From assembly GCA_003439945.1 (NCBI GenBank), contig QVRM01001260.1, forward strand, positions 434,001 through 498,000: a stretch of DNA of 64,000 nt, given 5' to 3'. A program made the position numbers and the translations under genes. Positions 24,697 to 36,095 of the stretch are shown here, piece after piece (positions within the stretch are counted from its first letter, which is position 1; each line of letters opens with the position of its first letter). The stretch comes from Dermanyssus gallinae (taxonomy: Eukaryota > Arthropoda > Arachnida > Mesostigmata > Dermanyssidae). The notes under the pieces are model-generated. The model saw only the letters and a list, made by a program, of their open reading frames with translations, was not told the DNA's origin and searched no databases.

Positions 24697-27600
24697 GCGC
24701 TTCCTTTTCAAGTTGTCATCGATTATCCACATTTTTACCAACATCGCGTAACAACAGCTTTCGTTTTTGCATCTGCCTATGCTCTGACTAGGTGGCCGTG
24801 TACACTTCAGACATGAACCAGCGAGACGATCCGCTCGGTTGGGAGTGTCGTGAGATTCTTCGGAAAGAACTGGTCGGAACGGCTGTAACAGCAGAGATTG
24901 AGCATCGTGCTGCAAAATCGGTATTTGCCTACGTCTACAAGGGCAATGCCCTCGAAGGGGAGAGCCTCAACGAGATGGCCGTCAGTCGTGGTCTCGCATC
25001 GGTGAAGGATGTAAGTCATTGATGAAGTTGCCATTTAATACAATACGTTGCCATACAACGCAATACAATACAATGTTGTTCTACTAGAAGAAAAAGAAGA
25101 AGAAAAAAAAGAATAAATTCTACCGAATGACTCAGAAGAACAGATTGCTTGCTTGCAATGTTAGTTGTTGTTTGTGGGTCATCACAACAATATCCTTGAA
25201 GTAACTAAAGACCTACGCATGTACGCGCTGGAATCGTTTGTTTTGTCAACTGCTGCTGTGAACACGTCGTATTAAGGCCGCTTAGAGCGGCCGCATCATG
25301 TTAAGGTATTAGGGTCTCCCCAACAGTCCTAAACTAAAAAGTTTGGAACGTTTAAATATAATTGATCAGAGGCTTAATGGCTTAATAAACTGTATATGTG
25401 CACGTTTAGAGAGGGAGAGAGAGAAATAACTGACAATGGGGAAGGTGTGCTTATTTCCGATTTCCTATTGTGATCGTGTGTCTTGTGCTGATGCAGGTGA
25501 GTAAGAAAAACGAGCGATATGACAAACTCAAGGAGCTGCAGGAACAGGCAAAGAATGCTAAGCGTGGCATGTAAGTACCGCCACTCTTTGGCTCTTTCGT
25601 TAGTGTGTGAGTGGAAACAGTTGTCAATGGGTATTGATATGATATGGCGTTATTATCCTCCGAATTCGATTTTCTGACGTTGTCACGTATGATATATTTT
25701 TCAGATGGGCCGATGACAAGGCGACAAAGGAAGGCCGGAAGATCGTCTGGGCCGCTGACGATGTATCGCAGCTGCTGGATTCTTACAAAGGTGTCCCACT
25801 TGACGCCGTCGTCGAAAGCATACATCCGGGAGCAGCCGGCGTTCGTGTATTCGTAAAGCTGGAGGACGGCGTTTTCTACTATCTGACAATCATGTTGTCG
25901 GGAATTCGAGGCCCGTCAGACGAGAGCCGGCTTAAACCTCGTGCGATCTATTTCATCGAGGCCGGCCTGTTACACCAGGACGTGAAGATCATTCTCGATG
26001 GGGCCGGCAACAACGGACAGTTGTTTGGCCGCGTTGTGCACCCTCAGTATGATATCGTTAAAGAGCTGGTGGCGAATGGTCTCGCCCATGCTCAGGATTG
26101 GTCATTGGCGGCGATGGAGCAAGGCTACGCCAACGAACTGCGGGAAGCCGAGAAAACCGCCAAGCAAAAAAGGGCAGGCATCTGGAAGGACTACAAGGAG
26201 CCGGTTAAAGCTGCACCCATCGTCAACGGTGTTGCGACAGCAAAGGTCGTTGAGGTGGTCGCTGCTGATATCCTGGTTGTGAAAGACGCTACCAACAATC
26301 TCCGAAAAATCTTTCTGTCCTCGATTCGGCCACCGAGAAAAGAAGCCACCAAGGAGCCCCAGGGCAAATTGACCATGGCTCAAAGGATGTTCCAACAACC
26401 TCTGCTGTTTCAGGCACGCGAATTCCTTCGCACTCGCTTGATAGGAAAGAATGTCGTGGTGCAGACCGACTACATCCAGCCGAAAAGCGACCAGTTTCCG
26501 GAGAAGACCTGTTGCACGGTACTAGTAAATGGAAAGAACATTGCCGAGCAGCTGGTTTCTGCAGGACTGGCTAGCGTGATTCGATACCGACAGGACAACG
26601 ATCAACGCTCACCTCACTACGTCGATTTACAGGCAGCGGAAATGACCGCTCAAAAGAACGGTGTGGGTCTCTTTGCTAAGAAAGAGCCCGAGTCCATGAA
26701 AGTGGTAGATCTCCAAGGAGACGTCATAAAATCGAAGCAGTACTTTACCAGTATTCAGCGAAGCAACCCGAATAGCGCTATCGTGGAGTTTGTGTCGTCG
26801 GGGTCCCGATTGCGCGTATATTGTGCCAAGCACGCGTGTGTGTTCACACTGCTTCTCAACGGCATCCAGTGTCCGCGCTCGAGCCGGCCAGAGCTGGGTG
26901 GACAGGCGGCTCAGGGAGGCGATCCGTTCGGCGATGAAGCACTAAAGTTCACGCGAGATTTGTGTCTACAACACGACATCACGATCGATCTAGAAGGACA
27001 AGATAAGAACGGTGCTATGATCGGCAAAGCAATGGTTAATGGGAAGAACATCTCGGTTGAGCTGGTCAAAGCTGGGCTAGCAAGTGTGCACCATTCCGCT
27101 GACAAGACGAACTATTTCAAGGATCTTAGCCAGGCCGAGGAACAGGCTAAGGAGAAAAAACTGCGCCTATGGGAGAACTACGTCGAGCAGGTAGAGGAGG
27201 AGGCCAAAGAGGCCGTCGAAGAGCCTCAGGAGGACGTGAAGTCGGAGCGCAAGATCGAGCTCAAGACAGTGGAAATCTCTGAAATCACTCCGGCCGTGTC
27301 GAAGTTCTACGTGCAGTATAGTGCCGATCAGGCGAAATACAAGGAAATGCACGCTAAGCTTCAGGAGGAGCTTAAGAATCCATCGATTTCTGGAACATTC
27401 AAACGAGGTGAACGCGCTGCGGCCAAGTTTAGCGACGGAGATTGGTACCGCGTGAAAATTGAGAAAATTACGCCAGTAAAGGCCGAGCTTTTATACATCG
27501 ACTTCGGCAACCGCAGTGAATGCAAGCCCAGCGAGCTGCAGCAGCTTCCCGCGTTCTGTGCGACGAAGCCGGATTTTGCCCATTTGGTCAATTTGGCGTT

Positions 27601-27750
27601 TGTGAAGATGCCGACGGACGAGGACAAGTTGCTGGACGCCCGCCGAGCATTCGAGAAGGACCTTTCAGTTAAAGGCGACATCAAGATGAACGTTGAATAC
27701 ACAATTCAAGGAGAGGTATGGATCTGCAGTCGTCACAAGAGCCCCTGCAC

Positions 27751-27787
<37 letters not shown>

Positions 27788-28111
27788 TCATTTAATCGTA
27801 CGCTGAATTTGAAGGCTATTATTCTAGTTTCGCTGATTGTGGCAGAAAATAATTATGGCATATGTGAAAATAATTCTCTATTTTATACGTATCATTCTAA
27901 CTTACAGAACTATGTGACGTTGCACGTGGGCGATTCGGATATTGGACGCGGCCTCGTCGCCGACGGACTCATGTTTTTCGAACCTCGAAAAGGCCAGCGA
28001 TACGCGAAGATCTGTAATGACTACGAAAAGGCTCAACAGAAGGCTAAGAGCGAGCATCTCAACCTTTGGGAGTACGGAGACCCGCGTGGAGATGAGGACG
28101 ACCGAAACTAG
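19946..28111 (+). CDS. SND1: Staphylococcal nuclease domain-containing protein 1 (Tudor-SN)
   Basis: Six coding exons: 19946-20017, 23960-24055, 24792-25010, 25497-25570, 25705-27715 and 27908-28111. All junctions are GT-AG and the frame closes to 891 aa (human SND1 is 910). The start ATG has an in-frame TGA 11 codons upstream. Domain order: SN1 about residues 17-153, SN2 180-318, SN3 328-480 (RYRQDNDQRSPHY, a family hallmark), SN4 500-645, then Tudor about 720-770 (WYRVKI, LLYIDFGN) embedded in the split fifth SN domain ending LNLWEYGDPR. The family binds RNA and methyl-arginine partners and is linked to RISC, edited double-stranded RNA, stress granules and transcriptional coactivation. SN2 lacks about ten residues after MLSGIRGP compared with human. 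The last intron is 192 bp, stop-free and a multiple of three. Confidence 0.93.
20194..20248. repeat. (TA)n microsatellite followed by poly-T
   Basis: Dinucleotide tract in SND1 intron 1, directly followed by a run of T to about 20264. Confidence 0.95.
20330..20660 (-). mobile_element. RT C-terminal fossil of a non-LTR element
   Basis: The minus strand reads FVSVALDTLGRISLRTDKIL, then a helical stretch with FLRKMMSLVDGT. The 'FxxxAxxTLGxxxxxxxxxLxEI ... FLxxxxSxxxxxxN' arrangement resembles the segment after the RT domain in some LINE families. Only this end is present, within SND1 intron 1. Confidence 0.35.
20661..20685. repeat. Perfect 25-bp palindrome, 1-base centre
   Basis: Arms GGCGCAGGTAGG and CCTACCTGCGCC around a single A, in SND1 intron 1. 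Confidence 0.9.
21158..21345 (+). repeat. SINE family A copy
   Basis: Diverged sense copy with several small insertions; the GTTCGAGCCCCTCACCGTTG, TATTTATGGGGGTC and TATGAAGCAGTGCGAAGAGC blocks are clear. Lies in SND1 intron 1. Confidence 0.7.
21551..21620 (+). repeat. Three-unit ~23-bp tandem repeat
   Basis: Units of the form CTCCAGTGGGCCCGTGGGCA repeat about three times with small differences in SND1 intron 1. Confidence 0.75.
21690..21752 (+). repeat. SINE family C fragment
   Basis: Matches the outer part of the family C copies at 40.3 and 47.3 kb (ATGGTTCTCAATTTAAAC, CCGGAGTGGATTAAAAATCG) in the opposite orientation. The tRNA-like head is absent. Confidence 0.6.
21950..22640 (+). other. 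GC-rich, simple-repeat block in SND1 intron 1
   Basis: GC-rich and CpG-containing, with (TCA)n near 22320-22344, a pyrimidine tract at about 22515-22566 (CTCC units, then a C12 run) and GCTGCT runs. Open frames here are low complexity and not convincing genes. In style it resembles the 17.5-19.6 kb region, so an alternative SND1 5' exon or promoter is possible. Confidence 0.3.
23036..23200 (-). repeat. SINE family B copy
   Basis: Contains GCACCGAGGGCCGGACATGT, CGCTGACTCTCAG, AATGAGCATCGCTCGA and CCGGCGACACCCCCGGTAGA, the minus-strand family B blocks, with an internal deletion around the B box. Confidence 0.7.
24631..24694. repeat. (TA)n microsatellite, SND1 intron 2
   Basis: About 31 TA units; a second shorter tract lies at about 24316-24344 in the same intron. 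Confidence 0.95.
27753..27783. repeat. (TA)n inside the last SND1 intron
   Basis: About 15 TA units within the 192-bp intron 27716-27907. Length change by one unit would break the frame continuity of that intron. Confidence 0.95.
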
Positions 28112-28230
28112 ACAGAGGTGGCAAGCATACCTGTGTGGTCGAAGGCCACTCTGGCCAAGACCACCGCAAACAACACAGCAACTACAAGGACCAACACGGC
28201 GGGCGACGATGGCACGCAGATCAGAGCTAA

Positions 28231-28241
28231 AATAAAATAAA
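28231..28241 (+). promoter_or_regulatory. Candidate SND1 polyadenylation signals
   Basis: Two overlapping AATAAA hexamers, about 120 bp after the SND1 stop codon. No other canonical hexamer as close is apparent. Confidence 0.5.
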
Positions 28242-28249
28242 ACACCAGA

Positions 28250-30838
28250 GTCAGGTAGACAAACCTCCCCGCAGCCTATCCGGTGAATGGCGGCCGCATA
28301 GGAGCAACAACTACGCTAACAGTAACAACCATCTCACGTCATACCTGACCTTCCACCAGCAGTGCGATCAGGAAGCGGGAAGCGGATGCTCACACGAGAT
28401 GCTCTCCCTGCAAGTGCTCGCCGATGGTAGTGCATTCGCTAAATGAATGCAGTTTGCGCCGCTCTCAAATTAATGGATGGCCTGCTGCGAAAAGTCCACG
28501 CACGGACGAAAGCGTAGGCGATGATACAGTGACATACTAGCAGCAGTGTTGTTGACTGTTTGTTGCTTAGTGTTGTTCTTCCTCTCTCTATCTCTCGAAA
28601 GAGACAGGAGGAAGAAGAAGAAGATTGAACGTTATTTTCTTTTTGGCTGAAAGTTACTTCCGTTCGAGTAGTGCCACATGTATGCAATTGTCTGTTGTAC
28701 GTGTTTTCTCGGATATACCTCTATACATACATATATACATAATATAATATACACTATACTATTCGCATTAAACTAAGTCGAATAGAAGAGCGAGTACCAT
28801 CTTTTACATGTGACATACTACTTCAGCAAGCTAGATATAAACGTATGTACATGTGTGTGTGTGTGTGTGTGCGCGCGTCTGCGTGTGTCCATGTCTTCGG
28901 GCGTGTGCAATTTTGTGTACGGGTGCAAATGTTCCAGTGTGTACGCATGATCAATTATGAATTGAATGTTGTTCTCTAAAGTTTGACATGTTTGACCAAC
29001 CAGCCATCGTAGTATTTGTCACTGTTTAGCTGAAGTTTAGGCAATAATAGCTATCCAAATTGAATATCATCAGTCATTTGCTTACAGGTGATGGTTGGTA
29101 TTGCTTGTGGTGATTGATGCTTGTTGTAGTTGCGGCTGTGGCAGTGTTGAACAGTGTTGAATTGGCGACTTAACCCGAGCTAGGAGGACAGTGTCAATAA
29201 CTTTTATGAGATGTGTGTCTGTTGGTTGCACGCATACCGTATGCATACTTGGTGTCTGCGCGTCATATGTGTGTACTTTTTGCGTCACTGTGTGACGTGA
29301 CGTTTCGTGCTTTTGGAGAGCGAATTTGTGGGGGGGAGGAGGAGTTAGTCACACCACCGCGCATACTGCATGTTCTGAAAACGACTGGAAAACGTGTATT
29401 TGGGGTTAAAGCTGTGACTGTTGTTGTTCTTGAAGTTAAAGTGGGTTCGTTGTGGGTCGATGATGACAATAACGATACGGCCGGTTAATAATTCATGATC
29501 GTTGAACGACGACGCCATGTGTAGGGTCTTAACTGCAAGTGGGTGTCCGGTAAGATCTTTTTAGTAACGGCGTCACCGTCAGTACGACTGTCACGTCCAC
29601 CGACGATACTACGAAGCGTCATCACTCACTGAAAGAGCTGTTCAGTGACGTCAAACAAACCTCAACTTTGGTAGGCTTTGGTGAGATAGATGGTAATGTT
29701 AATGGATCGACGGCTCATTATTACGGGAATGAGCCTCGGATTACGCGAAAAATGACAAGGACAACAAACATGACTGCCAGTAAAACAAAACAACAACAAC
29801 TGAATTAGCAAGGTTGGTCACACCGTGACCACTTTACGCACTTTTTAATAGGAATAAATACAAATGAGAGGATATTTGTAGTAGAACTACTGGTGCTGAA
29901 CATTAGATTTTGCAACATCTCTCTGCGCCAAAGTGTGGACCACCGCTATGCAGCTGTAACGTGGGTGTTTTTTTATTATAGAAGATCATTTTATGAGAAT
30001 AACAATCACGGCCAACCGTGAGAAACGAGGCGTTGTCAGGAGGGGCGTATGCACTACTTACTGACAGTCTTTAGGTAAGCTCAGGTTTATCGGAGTTGCG
30101 CTACTTCACTCAAACTGCGTGCGGTTACGCCCGGCCTGGGGTTGTAAATCCGATGCCAGAAAAGATCCCGCCTGTCTGATCGTGGTCACGTCATATGTAG
30201 TGTACATACTATTAGTATAACCCCGGTTGCAACGTGTCGTTGATTAGCTGGGAAGAAATTTCCTCAACCGTTTTGCTCAATGCTAGAATATCGTTTTCGT
30301 GCAGTTATGGTCACATGGCCACGCACACATATATGCATCAAGAAGGAAGTACGCTGTCTGTGCAATTCGATCCCGCTAGATACATTTCGGTGGGTGATAA
30401 CGTGACACGGGTGTAGCAATATATATATATATATATATGTAAAGAGAAACTGCTGGTCCATTACTGTTGGAAGTTTGGGGTTAAAGGAAGCGAACGAATG
30501 GGTTGGTTAGCATAGCTTGTGTGTCTGCTGTCGTGTCCAACGTTTCAGGCAGTCATTAGTAGCCGCTTCTCGACTGATGCTGCAGCAAGGGTTTTAAATG
30601 GGAGTATAGTCAATCGTTTTATTCGTATTGAGCATGTTACTACCTCAGTTCGTGGGACGGGCTCGTATCGCGCTGCTCTATCTCTCACGAAGTAGCCTCC
30701 ATTCTATAATCGTGCAATTCTTTCATTCAACCAGTAGCTGTGGGCTTAGCAAATATGTAGTTTTTAAATTGAATTGAACAATTCTCTGCAATTGAACTGC
30801 GGCAAACTCATGGTCACTGCCATTAACACACATAGTTC

Positions 30839-30883
<45 letters not shown>

Positions 30884-32640
30884 CTTACAATCTGTCCGCC
30901 GCTAAACGGCAAAGCAAATTCACAGGCCATACAACGACGCTGGGCAAATCATTTATTTTTAGCATACAACTTTAATGATAAGCCGAATATATAAATATGC
31001 AGCATTCATATATGCACATTGGGAGCAGTGGTTATAATAAAATTTGTCAACGTGTTTATCGTAATTATTATATTCCTCATTTTTTTTGGAAATACACTAA
31101 TAGGTAAACCAGTTGTACGTAACATTAGCGTTCGCCATTTTTCAGTTCACAAAAAAACATTTTTACTGAAACGCACGGAAATTAATGTGAACTCCGTTTG
31201 ACCTGCGTAAATGTAAATGTTTTATTAGTTGTTTCTTACTTTGTTAAGTCAGCGGTTCGTAGAAGTGTATGGTCTCGTTTTCCGGCGCATTTTACAGGGC
31301 AGTCCGGTCATCGGTAAGTATTCCTGTTAACTCACTTGTTGCTCTACTTGTATAGCTAGCTTTTTTAATACGGGCAGCCTCATTACCTTTCTCTAACTCT
31401 ATAGCAGCGTGCGTAGAGACCGCCATTTTGTTCCACAAAAGGAACTTGGCAGATTTTGAGGCTACGAAATCATTATCAGGTGAGAAAAACCTGCGAATGT
31501 TTCTACAGCTATCTCACCGTACTTTTGAAGCCTATGTGTTCTTTAATCACTTGCATTCTTTTAGAACGTGGTAGACTCTAGTATCTACAAGGAAGACTTG
31601 GCGATATGAAGCTGATTTCGGACAGCGGGATTCCAAACAGGGTTGAGGTGATAGTGAAGGCGTCGACTTTAAATTCCTTTTTTAAAGAACAGTCGGTAAG
31701 GATTTTTTTAAAAATTACATTCCTTAATTCTTTAAGATAGCGCTCTTGGAGACATGCTTTCCTGCGCGCAGCCAGTATGCTACATTTGGACGTAAAACTG
31801 GATCGTTAATAAGCCGCGTGACGGGGCCAACTTCTACACCCCATTTATGGACCATCACCGCCACCCAAGCTACAGGCTTCATTACTAAGCACGGTGGCCC
31901 TATCTAGTCGCTTTCTTCGACGACCTGTGGCCTGTGAAGTCTTCTTCTACTGAAGACTTCTTAGGACATCCATCCGTACTACTAACAATGCTGCTACTCT
32001 GTGGCGATATAGAAACGAAGCACGGGCCTCCCTGCACTACCTGCAGTGGAGAAATTTCATAGGTACAAAAAAACGTACAGTTTGTTAGAGCTGCAACAAG
32101 TTGTTGCACACAGACACACACACACTGCTTCGTTTTAAGCACCGGTTTCAATTAGTAGCAACGCCAAACACAAGCTGCATGCACCTCGTGTGTTTAGCGT
32201 ACGGTCTCGCTGCACGTTGTCAGAAACACTATTCCAACCAACAGAAGCAGCGACAAGTCGTGCAGTTACGTTCACAACAGCAGCCATCAATACAACATCG
32301 TGAGTTAGAGCCGAACAAAAAGCGTGCGCGATTCAAAACTTCCTGGCACACCGTTACAGAGGGCAGATGTCCAATGCACGTCGTCACTATAGCCGAAACA
32401 AATTGGCACAGTTAACGGCTGTACATAGATGCACACTACGTACCTGATCGGCCGTGTGTTAGAGCGCTGTTCGTAGAACTGCCGGACCCTGTTGGCGCAA
32501 TTACAGAAGAGTATGCGTGTCAACTAATGCAATAATCATTCGCGTTTGCTCGTACCCCGTAACCAGTAACATTAATACATCCTTTGTTTATTGTTTGTTT
32601 TTTAATTGAAACATTATTCAAAATATGTTTATTTTCAAAA
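28250..32640. other. Intergenic stretch without recognisable gene
   Basis: I see no exon with acceptor, donor and codon bias, and no clear transposon protein. Microsatellites: (GT)n at about 28854-28872, (TA)n at about 30419-30437 and 30842-30880. Some of the first kilobase may be SND1 3' UTR. Confidence 0.45.
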
Positions 32641-32677
32641 CGACTTCAGTAAACCCTAAAAGCCTACAGTTTTCGGG

Positions 32678-32840
32678 CTGACCCTCAGCCAATATTTAAC
32701 GTCCACGCAACTGTTTTTCACATTGCTTTATAGACGGAACCCCATAAATACAAATCGGTGCAACGGTGGGGCTCGCGCACCGATCTAGTGTCTCCTTCGG
32801 TTGCGAGGCGCAGACTTAAGCCACCACGCCACAGGGCTCG
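32678..32840 (-). repeat. SINE family A copy
   Basis: Minus-strand copy: CGGGCTGACCCTCAGCC (tail), AACGTCCACG, CATTGCTTTATAGACGG, CGGTGGGGCTCG (B-box region), then CCACCACGCCACAGGGCTCG (head). Confidence 0.75.
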
Positions 32841-32859
32841 ATTAACCAAAGCCTATGGG

Positions 32860-32990
32860 CGGACACCCTAGCACCGCGGCCGCATTTCCACGTTGAACTT
32901 CAATTGATTATACTCTATGCAGCAAATTTTCTGCCATATTTTCATCATGCTCTTGTCGTTTTTCCCAATTTAAGTACAAATGCTAATGTA
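32860..32990 (+). mobile_element. Gypsy-type Gag fossil, short piece
   Basis: The frame HVELQLIILYAANFLPYFHH matches the conserved 'WFxxxExQFxxAxI ... KFxxV' region of Ty3/gypsy Gag proteins and is similar at DNA level to the longer piece at 34.83 kb. Confidence 0.4.
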
Positions 32991-33210
32991 TTTTCGCCTA
33001 TAGCCCAATGTTTTTACTGTAACTGGCTGTACTACTATGAAGGTTGCCCCAACATGCAGCCTGCAACTTCCTTTACGTTTTCGCTGCTTTTCTTAATTGG
33101 CAATACCGCCTGCTGATCTCGAAGCTCGACTCCTATAAGACGGGCGAGTCCGCTGCCAGTTTTTTTGCTTCTCTATTATAACGATGCAACCAAATCGCAT
33201 CGCCACCAAA

Positions 33211-34619
33211 TGTAACGATGTTGGTTACTGTAGTATCCACCACCCTAACGACCGGACGGCGACCGTTACGAGCTCGCCATTCTCTCGGTCAAACAACACA
33301 CGTCCTCTGCCTGGCTCGCACCAATGACGACTGACTAATTTATTCTCATGCCTCCTTATATACTCACAGATTGCTCGCGCATTTAGTGACTTCCCGCGTC
33401 TTCGATAGTAGGGTGGCGGCATCTTCAATTTGGTTCCATATATTTAGCTTGCTTCGGCATTGCTGCCAACCGATGCTGTCTATGCCCACGCTGCTTAACG
33501 GACACTGCTATCCCTTCATAGGTTTGTTTTGAAATCTATCCCGTCTTTACTCACGAACATCTGTAAATGGCTTGATGCGCGTCTGATCCGCCGTCCTTTA
33601 CAGCGGTGCGCTATCGTCTTCATGTTCTTCATGTGGCGCACCCGGTGGCGGCTGGCCTCCGTATATGACCCAGTCGCCGAGCACGAGCGCACGAACCTGG
33701 TTCTGCGTATTCCTTCAGTTCGTCCACTCGCGCTCGCTCATCCTCGTGTGTATCCTAAGCCGCCTCCAGGCATGGTCTAACGATCCCAGCGTTGCCGCTT
33801 CTCCACGCCGATCGCCTGTACACTCTGCCGCGTTTGTGCACATGGCCGAAATGGCCAAACTTGCCACACCTTGTTTTGCCGAGCACATTTCGGCTCTGTA
33901 CTCGTGTTCTCGCCCTGCCGCCGGCCTTCGTCCGTTTCGTTTCGCCGCCTCACGCACCTTGTTCATCAACCCGCGTCGTCTTGCATCCAACATAGTTTCC
34001 GTGACGTACATCTCCACGTGTAGTGTGCCCATCGGGGCCTGTTCGACTGCTCCGTGCTCGTGGCTTTTCCATCCGTAAACCTGGCATCCACCCGCTCCGT
34101 GTTCTCGCTCTGCCGCCGGCCTTTGTCCGCTTCGTTCCGCCGGCCCTTCAGCTTTCCGCTCCTCGTCACCTACCCGTACCGTTCTGCGAACCACCTGGCT
34201 TCCATGACGCACCCCTCCACGTGCAGCGCGACCGTCACGACCTGCTCGACTAGCAAGGCCTCTTAGAGGAGGAGCTTTCCTCTTGCCGTTGTCGTCACCG
34301 GCAACAGCTGCTCACTTGTGTTCCGTGATCAACATTTCCGTTAGCTTCGTCACCATTCTGAATCTTCGACGTCGTGGATTGGTCGGCGGTCATGCACGTG
34401 CCCTATTGTCACCAGCACGCAGCTTAGCGGTGTCCTTGGTCGTCACGGTGCACCTTGGATTGGATGCTCGATTGACTTACTGATGTCATCAGTTATCGGC
34501 GGCGCCGGTTGTTGTGGTTCACACCGGGTTGGGTGTTTGATTGGTCTATTGACGTCACTGGTCATAGGCGGTGCAGTGATTGGCTGTTCTGTTGCTACAC
34601 TGTAGTTAACTTCGTTACA
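33211..34619 (-). mobile_element. Putative gypsy LTR (1.4 kb) with adjacent primer-binding site
   Basis: Ends are TGTAACGA and TTCGTTACA, i.e. TG...CA inverted termini. Read on the minus strand, the right-hand border (33211) is followed by TT and then TGGTGGCGATGCGATTTGG. TGG two bases after an LTR is the usual start of a primer-binding site complementary to a tRNA 3' CCA. Internally there are imperfect direct repeats (about 33897-33955 versus 34093-34145; about 34445-34500 versus 34525-34585). I saw neither a second LTR nor a target duplication. Confidence 0.35.
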
Positions 34620-34829
34620 CTATTAAATGAAATGTTGGTTATATTTATGACCTTTACTTCCAAACACACAAGCATGACAAACAATTGCACTTTGTACCAT
34701 CAGTTTTGTTTGCGTTTTTAACGTTTATTTAGGTCCTTTAGCTGTACATATCATTTTTGACGCCGGCTTGATTCGGCTACGGCAGAACGAGGAGTCCCTT
34801 GCCCGTGGGCAATGAACCAATTATCGACG

Positions 34830-35080
34830 CGGCGTTTTCGCGTTGAATTTCAACTGATATTCTGTGCAGCAAAACTGCCATGCTCTTCTATCGCCGGTCG
34901 ACGCAGCAACTCTGGATCCCAGTTCCGCCAGAAAGTTCCTTGTGAACAGGCTGTATTCGGCCACCGAGGACAAAATCCCGGCGGAAAAATATGGCTTGTT
35001 ACGGGGACGATATGCGTCGGATGCTTTCCCGTTTATGCTGTCCCGTATGTGCAACTTGTATCATATCACCCTAGCAAAAC
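34830..35080 (+). mobile_element. Gypsy-type Gag fossil
   Basis: Frame-shifted pieces RRFRVEFQLIFCAAKLP then RKFLVNRLYSATEDKI and FMLSRMCNLYHITL correspond to the gypsy Gag core ('ExQFxxAxI', 'LxxRLSxSxExxIxxLL', 'PSxxLxxM'). A DNA-level relative lies at about 32.9 kb on the other side of the putative LTR. Confidence 0.45.
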
Positions 35081-35519
35081 TCTAAAACCACACTCACTTT
35101 TACCTCAATTAGACTACAACTAGACTACTTGTGTGAATGATCCAGAAAACGCTGTCAAAATTTGCAAACATGTGGCGGTGTGATCTTTTTGTGTAGAGAA
35201 TATGGAACATGTGGCTTGCACACCTCTGCAGGAAACCCGCCTGAGAGTAGGGGGCTGGTAGTATGGGACAAAAAAACTCTAAAAACCAGTCGTTTCCCCA
35301 TCTTCCCAATCGACTGAGAATGACATGTGAATATATTTCAAACAATTCGGGGAACGGGCAAGCCTCTTCCTGACTAGCTTCTTTCCCGGAGGCCTAATGG
35401 GCGCGCAAAGTGCGTTTGTGATTTTCCATATATTTTGATATAGGTATATTTTAGGGAGGGAGTTAGGGTATCGGGATCAATATAAATATTTAGGTGTGAC
35501 TACAGCGTCAAATGGAGAG

Positions 35520-35572
35520 TTGTTGAGAGAGAAAACATTATTTCTTGCGTATAATGTTTTCTCTCTCAACAA
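35520..35572. repeat. Perfect 21-bp inverted repeat, 11-base loop
   Basis: Arms 35520-35540 and 35552-35572, starting inside the RT fossil frame immediately after its KYLGV motif. Confidence 0.9.
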
Positions 35573-35573
35573 A

Positions 35574-35609
35574 TTTTAAAATTAATAAAAACATTTATTA
35601 ATTTTAAAA
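35574..35609. repeat. Perfect 16-bp AT-rich inverted repeat, 4-base loop
   Basis: Arms 35574-35589 and 35594-35609, adjoining the previous hairpin. Confidence 0.85.
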
Positions 35610-36095
35610 ATGAAAGCATGCAGCAAGGGTTAGGAATTCGGTACGGTGCAAAAGTAGAGGTTCAATAGATATGTGGTTACAAAGGGCATCTGGAAGGCAT
35701 TGTGTGCACGAAAGCCAACATTTAATAAAACTGAATTGAAAGTCAAAACAAAATTGGACAGGAAAGTAGAATTTGTGCAATACAGGTTGGAGTCAGTAGT
35801 AAACAATGGACAGACACTGCGCTATCCAGTGGGCAAATTAAAAGTAGGGTAAAGGCATCATACACACAAAAGTGGCGGGTAGCAATTAAGAAGAAAACCA
35901 GTTGAAAGGAAGCGTACGGGAATATGAAATCGAAAATGGGTGGTAATGGTCAAACTATAATACAAGAGGCAGCGGGCCGTTAGCGGATGCGAGAGCAGGT
36001 ATGATAGACATGAGGGTACGCGATTGGTGGGGACTAGGGACAATGGTGGGGCTCGAACGGTGCGCGGGTTCGAGCCCCACCGTTGCACATTAGTA

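Larger units (their letters stand above)
35440..36030 (+). mobile_element. Non-LTR RT fossil (thumb and C-terminal part)
   Basis: ELGYRDQYKYLGVTTASNGE at about 35459-35518 is the 'xYKYLGVxxxxNG' RT thumb motif. Downstream pieces (KGIWKALCARKPTFN, LDRKVEFVQYRLESV) fit the region after the RT. An inverted repeat interrupts the frame just after the motif. Confidence 0.5.

Noticed and set aside
24586..24915. Frames with long Ile-Tyr runs (also at 45.0, 49.6, 52.7 and 59.4 kb)
   Set aside because: Pure translations of (TA)n microsatellites.
33715..34212. 165-codon minus-strand open frame
   Set aside because: It lies in the putative LTR, is formed by GC-rich imperfect repeats, and is open in several frames; no domain or splice context.
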